Assembly: GCA_046155615.1 (NCBI GenBank)
Contig: JBJXFP010000018.1
Location: 1-63,078, forward strand
DNA length: 63,078 bases
Source of the DNA: JANNVZ01 sp046155615
Lineage (GTDB): Bacteria; Bacteroidota; Bacteroidia; Flavobacteriales_D; Sanyastnellaceae
Reading direction: 5' to 3'
Every line of letters starts with the position of its first letter. The stretch's first letter is position 1. The position numbers and the translations under genes are program-made. Below the pieces are notes generated by a model, which did no database searches, was not told the origin of the DNA, and was given only the letters and a program-made list of their open reading frames with translations. This document shows positions 49,388-58,492 of the stretch, one piece after another.

Positions 49388-50658
49388 TTTATCATTTGAA
49401 ATTTGAGTGTGAATGTGCTGCCATTACCAGGTGTACTGCGCACTTCAATTTTTGATTTGTGTGCTTTCAGTATTGTTTTTACATAAAAAAGTCCAAGCCC
49501 AAACCCTTTTACTTCATGCACGTTGCCCGTAGGCACGCGGTAAAATTTGTCGAATATCATCTTCTGATGTTCCGGCCTTATTCCTATTCCATTATCCACA
49601 ACATGCACCCAAACCTCAGAGCCGACATTCTCTGTCAGCACTTCTATTTGTGGCGCTTCCGTGCAGTATTTGCTCGCATTATCTATCAGGTTATATATCA
49701 CATTGGTGATGTGCACGCGGTCTCCTTTAATTGTATAGCGCTGCGCATTGAGTTTGTTGGTGATGTTTCCTTCCAGGTCGTTGATACGCACACGAAAGGT
49801 GTCTTCAGCTCGTTCTATTATTTCGTGCAAGTCCAACTGCTCAAGCTTGAGTTGCAATTTGCTTGGAGAAAGTGTAGCCGTTTCTAACACTTTGTCGACC
49901 TGATCTTTCAGCCTTGATGATTCATTCTTGATAATGGAAACATATTGTGCAAGCCGTCCGGGATTGCCGCTTATCTCAGGATGCGCTATTGCATCAGCAC
50001 TCAGGCTGATGGTGGCTATGGGAGTTTTTAATTCATGCGTCATATTGTTTACAAAGTCAGCCTTCACTTCGCTAAGTCGCTTCTGGCGCAGTATCACACT
50101 GATGGTGTATGCAAAAAATCCGGCTATGAGCAGGAGCACTATGCTGCTATACAACCAGAAGTCAAGTTGCTTGAGTATGATGGTGGTTTTGGTTGGAAAA
50201 AAGACTCCGAAGTAGTGACCATCAGGTTGAAATTCCTTCAGGTTGTGGATTTGCTGTGCATGTGTGCGCTCCTTACCTGTATCGAACGAAATGCGGCTGC
50301 CAAACACTATGCTATCCGTAAAGCAATCATAAATTCCATATTCAAAATCATCGAGCAAATCAGCGTCTCGAAACTGATCCTTCAGCAAGTCTTCGAGCAA
50401 ATAAGGTGGTGGAGTGTCGTTGATATTGGCAATGAAATAATTGTTGGCCACCTGCTTCACTGGTTCTGTGAGCGCACTGTCTTTGTTCATAATACGAATC
50501 TGCAACACCACATCGCTCAATGCCACAAACACGCGTTTGTTGAATTGCTGTTCTTGCAGATTGTAGGCATTGCGCACCCAAAAAATCTGGCCGGCAATGA
50601 TGACACCCAGCGACAATACTGCTATCAGTACAACTATGATGATGGTGCGTCTGCTCAA
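49384..50658 (-). CDS. rprX: Sensor histidine kinase (RprX-like)
   Basis: 424 residues. The start is TTG (50658); an in-frame TAA lies two codons upstream and the first ATG is beyond the first membrane helix. Helix 1 (about 5-27), a periplasmic sensor of about 140 residues and helix 2 (about 170-192) are followed by HisKA (FVNNMTHELKTPIATISLSAD, His208) and HATPase (NVIYNLIDNASKYC, VVDNGIGI, GFGLGLFYV). Signal unknown. It is co-transcribed with rprY, sharing 4 nt. Confidence 0.92.
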   Translation of the reverse strand: MSRRTIIIVVLIAVLSLGVIIAGQIFWVRNAYNLQEQQFNKRVFVALSDVVLQIRIMNKDSALTEPVKQVANNYFIANINDTPPPYLLEDLLKDQFRDADLLDDFEYGIYDCFTDSIVFGSRISFDTGKERTHAQQIHNLKEFQPDGHYFGVFFPTKTTIILKQLDFWLYSSIVLLLIAGFFAYTISVILRQKRLSEVKADFVNNMTHELKTPIATISLSADAIAHPEISGNPGRLAQYVSIIKNESSRLKDQVDKVLETATLSPSKLQLKLEQLDLHEIIERAEDTFRVRINDLEGNITNKLNAQRYTIKGDRVHITNVIYNLIDNASKYCTEAPQIEVLTENVGSEVWVHVVDNGIGIRPEHQKMIFDKFYRVPTGNVHEVKGFGLGLFYVKTILKAHKSKIEVRSTPGNGSTFTLKFQMIK

Positions 50659-50687
50659 GAGTTATTTGTTCTTATCTAAAATTTCAT

Positions 50688-50731
50688 AAAAAAAAGACCG
50701 GGCGAAATTGTACTCACACCATTGCCCGGCT
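50688..50731 (-). terminator. Terminator for the small basic protein gene
   Basis: On the minus strand GCCGGGC (50724-50730) pairs with GCCCGGT (50697-50703), followed by CTTTTTTTT. Confidence 0.75.
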
Positions 50732-50805
50732 CCGAACTTAACAATTTGTATTAGCTGATTTGTGGTCTGTTAACAAGCTAAGTGCAGCAGTAAACAGTGC
50801 TGTGA

Positions 50806-51111
50806 CTAATCATCAGCCCGGTTTACTTCGCGCTTAAGTCTGCGGCCCTGGCGCTTCATTTTGCGGTGCTCGTGGCCACTCACACTGCCATTTCGTGTTG
50901 CTCTGTTTTTGGTGCGGTGGTAGCGGTCTTCTTTCTTATCAATATCAGCCGCTTCTTTTCCGTCCAATTTGTTCTCCCTTTCCAGCTTGTCTATTTTTTG
51001 TTCGGTTTTTCTGTGTTTGCGCTGTTGCCTGCGTTGGCTGCGTTGTGCTTCTGCATGGCACCAACTAAAGTTCAACAAAAGGGTGATGATGATTGTGAGT
51101 GTCTTTTTCAT
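50806..51111 (-). CDS. Small highly charged secreted protein
   Basis: 101 residues from the ATG at 51111 (MKKTLTIIITLLLNFSWCHA, a signal peptide). The mature part is almost entirely Lys, Arg, Glu, Asp, Gln and His (RSQRRQQRKHRKTEQKIDKL ... KLDGKEAADIDKKEDRYHRTK ... KMKRQGRRLKREVN). KLDGKEAADIDKKED hints at a helical or EF-hand-like, metal- or polyanion-binding segment, but I do not recognise the family. It has its own terminator. Most likely periplasmic. Confidence 0.68.
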   Translation of the reverse strand: MKKTLTIIITLLLNFSWCHAEAQRSQRRQQRKHRKTEQKIDKLERENKLDGKEAADIDKKEDRYHRTKNRATRNGSVSGHEHRKMKRQGRRLKREVNRADD

Positions 51112-51177
51112 GATGTTGTCAAAATTCAAACATGACGCCAAATATCAAGTTCCTGATTCAATAAATAGGATGGCAAT

Positions 51178-52377
51178 TCAGAAAGGATAAACTGCATAAA
51201 CCTGAATGCCTTCCTCTTCTCGATACACATATTGAGTGTCATGCGGTAATTGCATGAATGCATTCGCACCAAGCAGCGAAGCATAGTCGCCCGAACCATT
51301 GCCAACTATTGGAGTTGCTCTCAATACGCCATCAGGTTCTGGGGCCATGTACACAGCAATAAATTTTGTAAGGCCTTTGCTACCAACTGGATTTCCTGCA
51401 AACTCCACAAATATTGGAGTTGCACTTTGCAGCATGCTGGCCCTCAGCCATGGCAGCAGGTACCGTACTGCACACAAGTGCGTACTCACCGGATTGCCCG
51501 GCAATGCGAATACTGTAACGTGCCCCAAAGTTCCGAACCACATCGGCTTGCCCGGTTTCTGCGCTATGCGATGGAAGTGCTCTTTCACTCCAAGTGCTTG
51601 CAAAACTTTTGGAATCAAATCAAATTTTCCTTTGCTCACACCTCCGCTCAGTATCAACACATCATTCTCTTTCAACCTTGCTTCAAGTTCTTTTCTTATC
51701 AGCTCTTCATCATCAGGAATGTGACTTTCAGTAGCAGCTATACCAACTTGCTTCAGCATTTGCTGCAATAAGATGACATTGCTCCTGCGTATTTGATATG
51801 GCAATGGCGTAGCACCAACATCTACTAACTCATCACCTGTACTAAGCACATGGACTCGTGGATGGGTGGCCACCATTACCTGCAACAGACCTTGTGATGC
51901 AAGTGCTGCTATGTGCAATGTGGTGAGCAATATGCCGGGCTTCATCAACTCATCACCCATGCGTTTGTCTGCTCGTTGCTTGTGTATGTTTTGCCATTGC
52001 TTGTGTGGCTTTTTCAATATGCTGCAAGTGTTATTCGCCACCCGCACATCTTCGTATGGCACTACCACATCAGCTCCAACCGGACACACCGATCCGGTCA
52101 TTATCTCTATGCAATGCGCATTTGCAGTTAATCTAATGGCAGGTTCTCCAGCGCGTTGCATTGCACTTATGGCAAATTGTTCTGTTCCCGCCTCTATGTC
52201 TGCATACCGCATGGCATATCCATCCATCATCACTCTGTCAAATGGTGGCAAGTCCGCAGTGCATCTAAACAATTGCATGAGCACACGGCCACATGCGTTT
52301 TGCAGGCTCACCATTTCCTGTTTCGGAATGAAAAGATGCTGGAGAATTATTTCTGTCGCTTCATTTGGTGTGAGCAT
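51178..52377 (-). CDS. moeA: Molybdopterin molybdotransferase
   Basis: 399 residues from the ATG at 52377 (MLTPNEATEIILQHLF), which fits the family N-terminus; the TTG- or ATG-led upstream extension does not. It inserts molybdate into adenylylated molybdopterin. Motifs: PPFDRVMMDGYAMR, ATHPRVHVLSTGDELVDVG, DVLILSGGVSKGKFDLIP and VFALPGNPVST. The MoeA N- and C-terminal domains are complete. No other Moco gene or molybdoenzyme lies in the window, so it is isolated. Confidence 0.94.
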   Translation of the reverse strand: MLTPNEATEIILQHLFIPKQEMVSLQNACGRVLMQLFRCTADLPPFDRVMMDGYAMRYADIEAGTEQFAISAMQRAGEPAIRLTANAHCIEIMTGSVCPVGADVVVPYEDVRVANNTCSILKKPHKQWQNIHKQRADKRMGDELMKPGILLTTLHIAALASQGLLQVMVATHPRVHVLSTGDELVDVGATPLPYQIRRSNVILLQQMLKQVGIAATESHIPDDEELIRKELEARLKENDVLILSGGVSKGKFDLIPKVLQALGVKEHFHRIAQKPGKPMWFGTLGHVTVFALPGNPVSTHLCAVRYLLPWLRASMLQSATPIFVEFAGNPVGSKGLTKFIAVYMAPEPDGVLRATPIVGNGSGDYASLLGANAFMQLPHDTQYVYREEEGIQVYAVYPF

Positions 52378-52424
52378 GATGCAAAGATGCTGTGAACCGG
52401 AAGTGTAACGGGACATTTGACTGC

Positions 52425-53768
52425 TTACAACTTTTCGCTGTACAGAAATTTCTTTTGTGAACTTTCGAATGGTCGGTAGATGTAATAAACTCGGCCATTG
52501 TTCAGCTTAAGATTTTCCGCATAGCGGTAAGCAAGCTTGCGCACATGCACCGGCAAGCCTGAGTTCAAATCAATTTCGTTCAGATAAGTATATCCGGCTT
52601 TCTCATACCATGTATAGATTTTATCTGTGCTCCTGTCTTTGCACAGTTGTCTCCCCCATTTCATCTTGTTGTTCACATGATGGTAGTTGATCAGCAAGCT
52701 GTCTATCACTTGCTGTGACTGGTTGTATTTATACAATTTATCGTGCACATGGTCGAATATGAGTAGTGTATCGTTGGCCACAAACAGTGGAATATTGAGC
52801 GGCTGAAAGAATGGCGTATGAGTGAAGCCTGTCATGTATGCACTGTAAATTTCTTTGTCGATACCTGTCTTCACTTCCATTCGAAAAGCCTCCAGTTTTT
52901 GACGCGGGCCTAAATCGCGGTATTGTGCACGAAATCTTTGCATCAGTTCTTCATTTACCAAATAGCGCAATGTTTGGTAGCTGCTATCCGCGCGATTGTA
53001 TGCCATGTATTCGAATGCGGGATAGTGCGCATTGTAGTTGGTGAAGTATATGGTGCTGCCAACGCTGTCTATTACCGGTTCTATATGTTTTTCAAACTCG
53101 TCCTTCTTCCATAGCAACAATTGAATAAGACTATCTGCGCATAGCACTTCATTAATTTTGTTTATTCCTTGCAGAAAAATCTCATCGAAATAACCGGTGT
53201 ATAATGATGTGTGTTCGCCTTCTACATCCAGCCTGCACAGTTCATTTCCCAGATTATTTATATATACAAGTTGACAGCCTGCGTAAATGGTTTTTGCAGA
53301 CATCTCCTGTCTTTTCCATCGCTCTTCTTTGATGCAAGTGAGCAACAGAATGCCGTCTTCGGCAAAGGCATAATCACAGACATGCATTGCTTTACTGCCC
53401 CACACCGTATCGGGTGCGCTGCTTATTACCACCTGTGGCAAAGCTCCATCAGCAGCATGCATCAAGATTTTTAGCGTTGTGTGGCGGGTACACAAAACTT
53501 TGCTTACGGAGGTTATGTAGTTTATATGCATTGCCTCTACCACCATGGTGTCAGCTATGGCATCTATTTCCAACTGAAAGCGGCCCTGATCATCGCATTG
53601 GGTGCCATACAGAGTACCGGCAATGCGTATAGTGCAGTATGCCACATCTTCGCCAGTATCGGCATCAGCCACTTGGCCGCTCAATGTGCAATGCTGGCCC
53701 AAACCGGGCAGGTAGTTGCTGATAAGCAGCACCAAAGAAAAGAACTGATATAGATGTTTCAAATTCAT
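52425..53768 (-). CDS. Secreted protein with CarboxypepD_reg-like domain
   Basis: 447 residues from the ATG at 53768 (MNLKHLYQFFSLVLLISNYL). After the signal peptide comes a CarboxypepD_reg-like sandwich (CTLSGQVADADTGEDVAYCTIRIAGTLYGTQCDDQGRFQL, about 28-105), then about 330 residues I cannot assign: DTVWGSKAMHVCDYAFAEDGILLLTCIKEE ... LCRLDVEGEHTSLYTGYFDEIFLQ ... IFDHVHDKLYKYNQS ... TYLNEIDLNSGLPVHV. These strands suggest a beta-propeller-like fold. It ends FLYSEKL with no sorting domain. Periplasmic or surface location inferred. Confidence 0.72.
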   Translation of the reverse strand: MNLKHLYQFFSLVLLISNYLPGLGQHCTLSGQVADADTGEDVAYCTIRIAGTLYGTQCDDQGRFQLEIDAIADTMVVEAMHINYITSVSKVLCTRHTTLKILMHAADGALPQVVISSAPDTVWGSKAMHVCDYAFAEDGILLLTCIKEERWKRQEMSAKTIYAGCQLVYINNLGNELCRLDVEGEHTSLYTGYFDEIFLQGINKINEVLCADSLIQLLLWKKDEFEKHIEPVIDSVGSTIYFTNYNAHYPAFEYMAYNRADSSYQTLRYLVNEELMQRFRAQYRDLGPRQKLEAFRMEVKTGIDKEIYSAYMTGFTHTPFFQPLNIPLFVANDTLLIFDHVHDKLYKYNQSQQVIDSLLINYHHVNNKMKWGRQLCKDRSTDKIYTWYEKAGYTYLNEIDLNSGLPVHVRKLAYRYAENLKLNNGRVYYIYRPFESSQKKFLYSEKL

Positions 53769-53912
53769 CACGCAGCGTGAAATGTATATACACCAAGGCT
53801 GCAAGGTTTTCATTTTTCATTGCAATTATCATGAGTCATCAGGTAGGCACTTGCGGGCTGGTACATTTGCATCGGCATATTTGCCCCATTCGCATTTTGC
53901 TCTATAATCTCC

Positions 53913-54185
53913 ATGAATGAAGACCAGTTGAACCGATTGCGCCAACGCTTGAATGAGGAGCACCGGTGGCCAAGTATTTATATGTTTAAGTTCATTTTGC
54001 CAACTGACAAAGAGCGCATAGCTCAGTTAAAACTGATATTTGGTGAAAGCGCTGAGTTCAAAGAAAAACAATCAGCCAAGGGCAATTACACCAGCGTAAC
54101 TGTGCGCGAAATGATGCTTGACGCTGACTCAATATTCGACCGTTACACCAAAGCTTCCAAAATAGAAGGCATCCTATCCCTCTGA
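53913..54185 (+). CDS. DUF493 family protein
   Basis: 90 residues. WPSIYMFKFILPTDKERIAQLKLIF ... EFKEKQSAKGNYTSVTVREMMLDADSIFDRYTKASKIEGI fits the ACT-like alpha/beta fold of the DUF493/YbeD family. Length is normal. The function is unknown. It leads the plus-strand run DUF493 - ORF 54212 - fmt. Confidence 0.85.
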   Translation: MNEDQLNRLRQRLNEEHRWPSIYMFKFILPTDKERIAQLKLIFGESAEFKEKQSAKGNYTSVTVREMMLDADSIFDRYTKASKIEGILSL

Positions 54186-54211
54186 GCGGATATACACGCC
54201 ACGATACCACG

Positions 54212-54586
54212 ATGACACTTTCCGAAATATTCCGATATGCACTGCTGATGACGTTGGTGCTGATGCTTGCCTACATTTTATACAAGAGAATGTTGCTCCT
54301 TTTCCGCAAACAAAATGTGCAAAGCGCAACATCAAATGTGGAATGCAACATGGAATGGATTGATGCACGACATGCCAATATCCAGCTCAGCATGAAGCAT
54401 GATGAACATTTGAAATTAGAAATCTGCAACCACACAAATGCAGTGCAAATGGTACTGACTGATGCGCCATGCCAAAGCGGACCACATCAATTCAAGCTGG
54501 ATGTATCGGCACTTGCCACTGGCCGCTATTACCTAAAACTTACCACACAGGCTCAGTCAGACTCGCAATATTTTAATGTGTCATGA
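54212..54586 (+). CDS. Membrane-anchored uncharacterised protein
   Basis: 124 residues: one N-terminal membrane helix (FRYALLMTLVLMLAYILY), a basic stop-transfer (KRMLLLFRKQN), and a beta-sandwich-like soluble part (WIDARHANIQLSM ... LALEICNH-like strand ... ATGRYYLKLTTQAQSDSQYFNVS). The terminal 'TGRYYLKL' turn resembles the end of T9SS sorting domains, but the N-terminal anchor and shortness argue against cargo. Its stop overlaps the fmt start as ATGA, 4 nt. Confidence 0.65.
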   Translation: MTLSEIFRYALLMTLVLMLAYILYKRMLLLFRKQNVQSATSNVECNMEWIDARHANIQLSMKHDEHLKLEICNHTNAVQMVLTDAPCQSGPHQFKLDVSALATGRYYLKLTTQAQSDSQYFNVS

Positions 54587-55515
54587 GCAAACCTCTGCGT
54601 ATTGTATTCATGGGTACTCCGGAATTTGCTGTGCCTTCGCTTGAAGCTTTGCACAGTAGCCAGCACAAGGTGGTGTGTGTGGTGACTGCTGCTGACAAAC
54701 CCAGCGGGCGCGGCAAGCAGATGAGTCAAAGTGCTGTGAAGTATTGTGCTTTAGAAAAAAATATTCCGTTGCTTCAGCCGGAAAAGTTGCGCGATGAGCA
54801 ATTTCTGAATGCGCTGAGTTCGCACCAGGCTGACTTGTTTGTGGTGGTCGCTTTCAGGATGTTACCTGAGGCCGTATGGCAGATGCCACCTCTCGGAACG
54901 ATCAACCTGCATGGCTCGCTGCTGCCGCAATACCGTGGTGCCGCACCCATCAACTGGGCAGTTATCAATGGCGAAAAAGAAACCGGTGTTACTACTTTTT
55001 TCCTGCAACATGCCATAGATACAGGCCACATAATTCAACAAACCAAAATGAAAATTGGTGAGCAGGAAACCGTAGGGCAAGTGCATGACCGGATGATGCT
55101 GATCGGTGCTGAGACCTTGCTTCAAACTGTTGAATCCATTGCTGCGGGCAATGTTGCTACAACCACTCAGGCTGAAATGACTTCATTAGGCAACGCACTG
55201 AAACATGCGCCCAAAATTTTCAAAGAAGATTGTAAAATAGATTGGAATAAAAAACTGCATGAGGTACACAACTTCGTGCGCGGACTTCACCCCTATCCCG
55301 CAGCTTTCACTGAAATCAATGGCAGAGCTGTGAAAATATTTTTCGGTAAAAAAGTATCTGAACCTACAGATACAGAAGCAGGAACCATCCAGACCGATGG
55401 AAAATCATTTTTGCGGATGGCTTGTGCAGATGGCTGGTACTACATAACTGACTTGCAAGCCGAAGGAAAAAAAAGAATGCTTGTGGATGAATTTCTTCGT
55501 GGCTGGAGACCTTGA
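54583..55515 (+). CDS. fmt: Methionyl-tRNA formyltransferase
   Basis: 310 residues, normal size. It formylates initiator Met-tRNA using 10-formyl-THF. N-terminus RIVFMGTPEFAVPSLEAL; formyl-transfer motif NLHGSLLPQYRGAAPINWAVINGEKETGVT with the catalytic Asn/His; QHAIDTGHII with the catalytic Asp; C-terminal tRNA-binding domain with VHNFVRGLHPYPAAF. The start overlaps the upstream ORF stop. The stop is directly adjacent to the stop of the convergent T9SS gene (55516), with no room for a terminator. Confidence 0.96.
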   Translation: MSKPLRIVFMGTPEFAVPSLEALHSSQHKVVCVVTAADKPSGRGKQMSQSAVKYCALEKNIPLLQPEKLRDEQFLNALSSHQADLFVVVAFRMLPEAVWQMPPLGTINLHGSLLPQYRGAAPINWAVINGEKETGVTTFFLQHAIDTGHIIQQTKMKIGEQETVGQVHDRMMLIGAETLLQTVESIAAGNVATTTQAEMTSLGNALKHAPKIFKEDCKIDWNKKLHEVHNFVRGLHPYPAAFTEINGRAVKIFFGKKVSEPTDTEAGTIQTDGKSFLRMACADGWYYITDLQAEGKKRMLVDEFLRGWRP

Positions 55516-58329
55516 TTAGTCTTTCATCAATCTGACAGCTCGCTGGTCATCTGTCAATATGAAGTATTGGCCGGGTGCAAGTTCTCCTATTGACACCGGG
55601 CTGCCAGGGTAATGCATTGTTCTAATGCAAAGTTTACCGCACACATCACATATACTTATCCATGTCGCATTTGGCATGTTCAGGTATATAAAATCTCCAC
55701 TTGGATTAGGATACAAACTGATTGAATTTGATTCAATATTTTTCACACTTTCAATGAAGTCAATCTCGAAATTGTAGTCAACACTACAGCCATTGGCATC
55801 TGTAATGGTGACACTGTAGCTGCCTGCTTGCAGATCATCTATGCTCCAAACATCTTCAGCACCTGTTGACCACACTATGGTATAAGGACTGATCCCACCG
55901 CCCGCTGTGACCTGCGCAGTGCCGGGCTGATCTTCAAACTCATCAGTAATTTCTACTTCCGCATTCAGTGCATCAGGCTGTTCTATTTTTATTGTCAATT
56001 CATAGCTGCATGCATGTGCATCTGTAACCACCAACTGATAACTGCCAGCTAACAACTGAGTTGAATCGGACTCGAACCATTGCGCAGAATATGGCATTGT
56101 GCCGCCTGCAATACTCAATGTGGCACTTCCTGTATTTTGTCCATTGCACAACACATCACTGGTATTGGCCAATACTGAAAGTGCCTCTGGCTGGCCTATT
56201 TGCACTGTGTCTGTATAGAAGCAGCTATAAGCATCGGTGTAGTGGTAGTAGTAGCTGCCTGATGAAAGTCCACTCAGTGTATCGCCTGCGAAGAGTTCAT
56301 TGTTCCACTGTATATCCTCATCAGCAAGAGAAGTATTGCTTATCTGAATAATGATGCTGCCATCCGCAGCACCCGCGCACTGAACATCGGTATGCTGCAT
56401 TAGCACAAGTAGCTGTGGGGCGGCCTCCACAGTAGCTTCATAGCTACTGATGCATCCGAACTGGTCAGTTACATGCATGGTGTAGTTGCCCGGCAATAAC
56501 AGTTCAGCTTGAAGAGAATTTGCTTCCAAATTGTCCCACACAATGCTGGTCAACTGAACCGAACCTGTGTTTTCAAATTGAATGCTCCCATTGTTTAGCC
56601 CGAAACAACTTGGCTGTTCTGCTACAAGCTCCACCTCTGGTAGCTGATACGTATGCACTTCAACTACTTCGGTGTAGAACAAATTGCCATTGAGTGTTTG
56701 CACAAGTGCGCGATAAAATCCAGATTCTGCATACAGCGTATCTGATGTTGTGCTATCACTCCACATTACCAAGTCAGCATCTACAGTAATTACTTGTGCT
56801 GTTTCGCCTTCACAAATCATGGCCGTGTTAGTAAGAAGTTGAAATGGAGCATTGGCACTTTCACCTTCTACAAAGTGCATGTGCTGGTCGGCAGGTATGT
56901 AGTAGTACACTTCCTGCAAGCCACGTGGCCATGTTATTACAAGCGAGTCCACATAATCGAGCGTTTCCAACCCGAAAATTTCTTTGCCGGAGTTTTGATT
57001 GAGATAACTCTCGCCACCATGCGTATATCGAACATACGTGTTACCACCTGCATACATTTTTATCAATGCTCCAAATGCATCTCGATTGCTCAGAGTGCCC
57101 TCCAATTCTATACTGAGCCAATGATTTTCACCACCTGTGTTTTCCCACAAATCACTTTCATAAGGCTGGTTATTCATATTAAAATAATCATAGTAACCAT
57201 CATTGTTCACATCGCCAATGGCGTTGCAAAAAGAAGGGCCGAAGTCACCGGCTATTCCCGTTTCAATAACTCCATCATGAAAAGTTCCATCACCATTGTT
57301 CACTAAAAATGCATTTTGATTAGGCCCATAGTTGACGCCAGTAGCACACACAAACAAGTCTAACATTGTGTTGTTGTCATAGTCTATCCAATTGGCACCC
57401 CAGCAGAAGTCATATACCTGCACGCCTGCCACTATCCACACATCCGTGAATGTGCCATTGCCATTGTTGCGCATAAGGTGATTGCCATCAAAGCCATTGG
57501 TTACATAGATGTCGAAATCCTGATCGTTGTCATAGTCACCTATCGTACCTGTCATTGCATTTACATATAGCAAGCTATTGCTTGATGCCGTTACATTGGT
57601 AAAAGTGCCATTGCCATTGTTGCGAAATAATTCGTTGGTCCATGTATAGCGATCTACTACGAGATACAGGTCTTGCCATCCGTCATTGTCATAGTCGAAC
57701 CACACTGGCTGAAATGTGGCTCTTGGATTGAGAAAAATGCCTGCTTCAATGGTGACGTTAGTAAAAGTTCCGTTTCCGTTGCCTTTGTAAAGTACCGATG
57801 CATATTCATCAGTAAGAAAGCCCGGCCCGAAGTAATATTTGGCTATATAGAAATCGAGAAATCCATCGTGATTGTAATCGGCCCAAGCCGCTGCCTGATA
57901 AGCAAGATCCAACAGCTCCACACCGCTCTGTGCAGTAATGTCAGTGAATTGTAAATCTCCATTGTTTCTAAACAAAAGCAAAGAGCCGTTGTAGCGTGAA
58001 ATGAACAGGTCGGAGTCTCCGTCATTGTCCCAATCCACCCATTGCAAATTTTTCACTTGCTTGTTGCCCGGATTGAACTGGCCTAATGAAATTGATTGAA
58101 AAACGCCATTATTATTTACAAAGAACTGTGGCTCCTGGCTGCCCTGGGCTATGGTAAGGTCGTCCCAGCCATCATGATTAAAGTCATACATGCTACAGCC
58201 GTTGCCCCAAATGGTGCCCATGTTCACATTGGAAATGAAATGTTCGGCAGTAGTATTGACATACTGACCGAACACGCTGTGCGCATAGCCATATAACAGA
58301 ATGATAGTTAAGGCAAACCTGATAAACAT
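55516..58329 (-). CDS. FG-GAP/ASPIC/SprB-like secreted protein with T9SS sorting domain
   Basis: 937 residues from the ATG at 58329 (MFIRFALTIILLYGYAHSVFG). Residues about 25-380 are FG-GAP/VCBS propeller repeats with calcium-binding DxDxDGxxD patterns (DFNHDGWDDL, DWDNDGDSDLF, DYNHDGFLDF, DYDNDGWQDL). The ASPIC/UnbV-like end is ENHWLSIELEGTLSNRDAFGALI. From about 510 come SprB-like repeats (CFGLNNGSIQF, CAGAADGSI, CNGQNTGSATL, each closing with V-T-D-x-x-x-C). The last 80 residues (LYPNPSGDFIYLNM ... GQYFILTDDQRAVRLMKD) are a type A sorting domain. Extracellular location is well supported; it is probably an adhesin or gliding-type surface protein. Confidence 0.9.
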   Translation of the reverse strand: MFIRFALTIILLYGYAHSVFGQYVNTTAEHFISNVNMGTIWGNGCSMYDFNHDGWDDLTIAQGSQEPQFFVNNNGVFQSISLGQFNPGNKQVKNLQWVDWDNDGDSDLFISRYNGSLLLFRNNGDLQFTDITAQSGVELLDLAYQAAAWADYNHDGFLDFYIAKYYFGPGFLTDEYASVLYKGNGNGTFTNVTIEAGIFLNPRATFQPVWFDYDNDGWQDLYLVVDRYTWTNELFRNNGNGTFTNVTASSNSLLYVNAMTGTIGDYDNDQDFDIYVTNGFDGNHLMRNNGNGTFTDVWIVAGVQVYDFCWGANWIDYDNNTMLDLFVCATGVNYGPNQNAFLVNNGDGTFHDGVIETGIAGDFGPSFCNAIGDVNNDGYYDYFNMNNQPYESDLWENTGGENHWLSIELEGTLSNRDAFGALIKMYAGGNTYVRYTHGGESYLNQNSGKEIFGLETLDYVDSLVITWPRGLQEVYYYIPADQHMHFVEGESANAPFQLLTNTAMICEGETAQVITVDADLVMWSDSTTSDTLYAESGFYRALVQTLNGNLFYTEVVEVHTYQLPEVELVAEQPSCFGLNNGSIQFENTGSVQLTSIVWDNLEANSLQAELLLPGNYTMHVTDQFGCISSYEATVEAAPQLLVLMQHTDVQCAGAADGSIIIQISNTSLADEDIQWNNELFAGDTLSGLSSGSYYYHYTDAYSCFYTDTVQIGQPEALSVLANTSDVLCNGQNTGSATLSIAGGTMPYSAQWFESDSTQLLAGSYQLVVTDAHACSYELTIKIEQPDALNAEVEITDEFEDQPGTAQVTAGGGISPYTIVWSTGAEDVWSIDDLQAGSYSVTITDANGCSVDYNFEIDFIESVKNIESNSISLYPNPSGDFIYLNMPNATWISICDVCGKLCIRTMHYPGSPVSIGELAPGQYFILTDDQRAVRLMKD

Positions 58330-58386
58330 TGACACGAAAGTAAAATGAATGGCGTGAAAACACAAAGCGAGTAATTGAACAGCACG

Positions 58387-58435
58387 AAAAAAAGCAAAAC
58401 CGGCCCTCTTTGTTGAGGACCGGTTTTGCTTTTTT
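58387..58435. terminator. Long terminator hairpin
   Basis: Arms 58387-58408 and 58415-58435 pair with one mismatch (core AAAACCGG / CCGGTTTT), with A and T runs outside, so it can act on both strands. It is placed to end the giant HYR-like gene. Confidence 0.85.
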
Positions 58436-58492
58436 GGTTAATCCCATGTGCATTGCTGCACCGGATTTTCATATTTCTATGAACAGTGCTTT

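Noticed and set aside
54212..54586. T9SS sorting domain at the end of the small membrane protein
   Set aside because: The end looks similar, but the protein has an N-terminal anchor, no PNP motif and is too short to be cargo.
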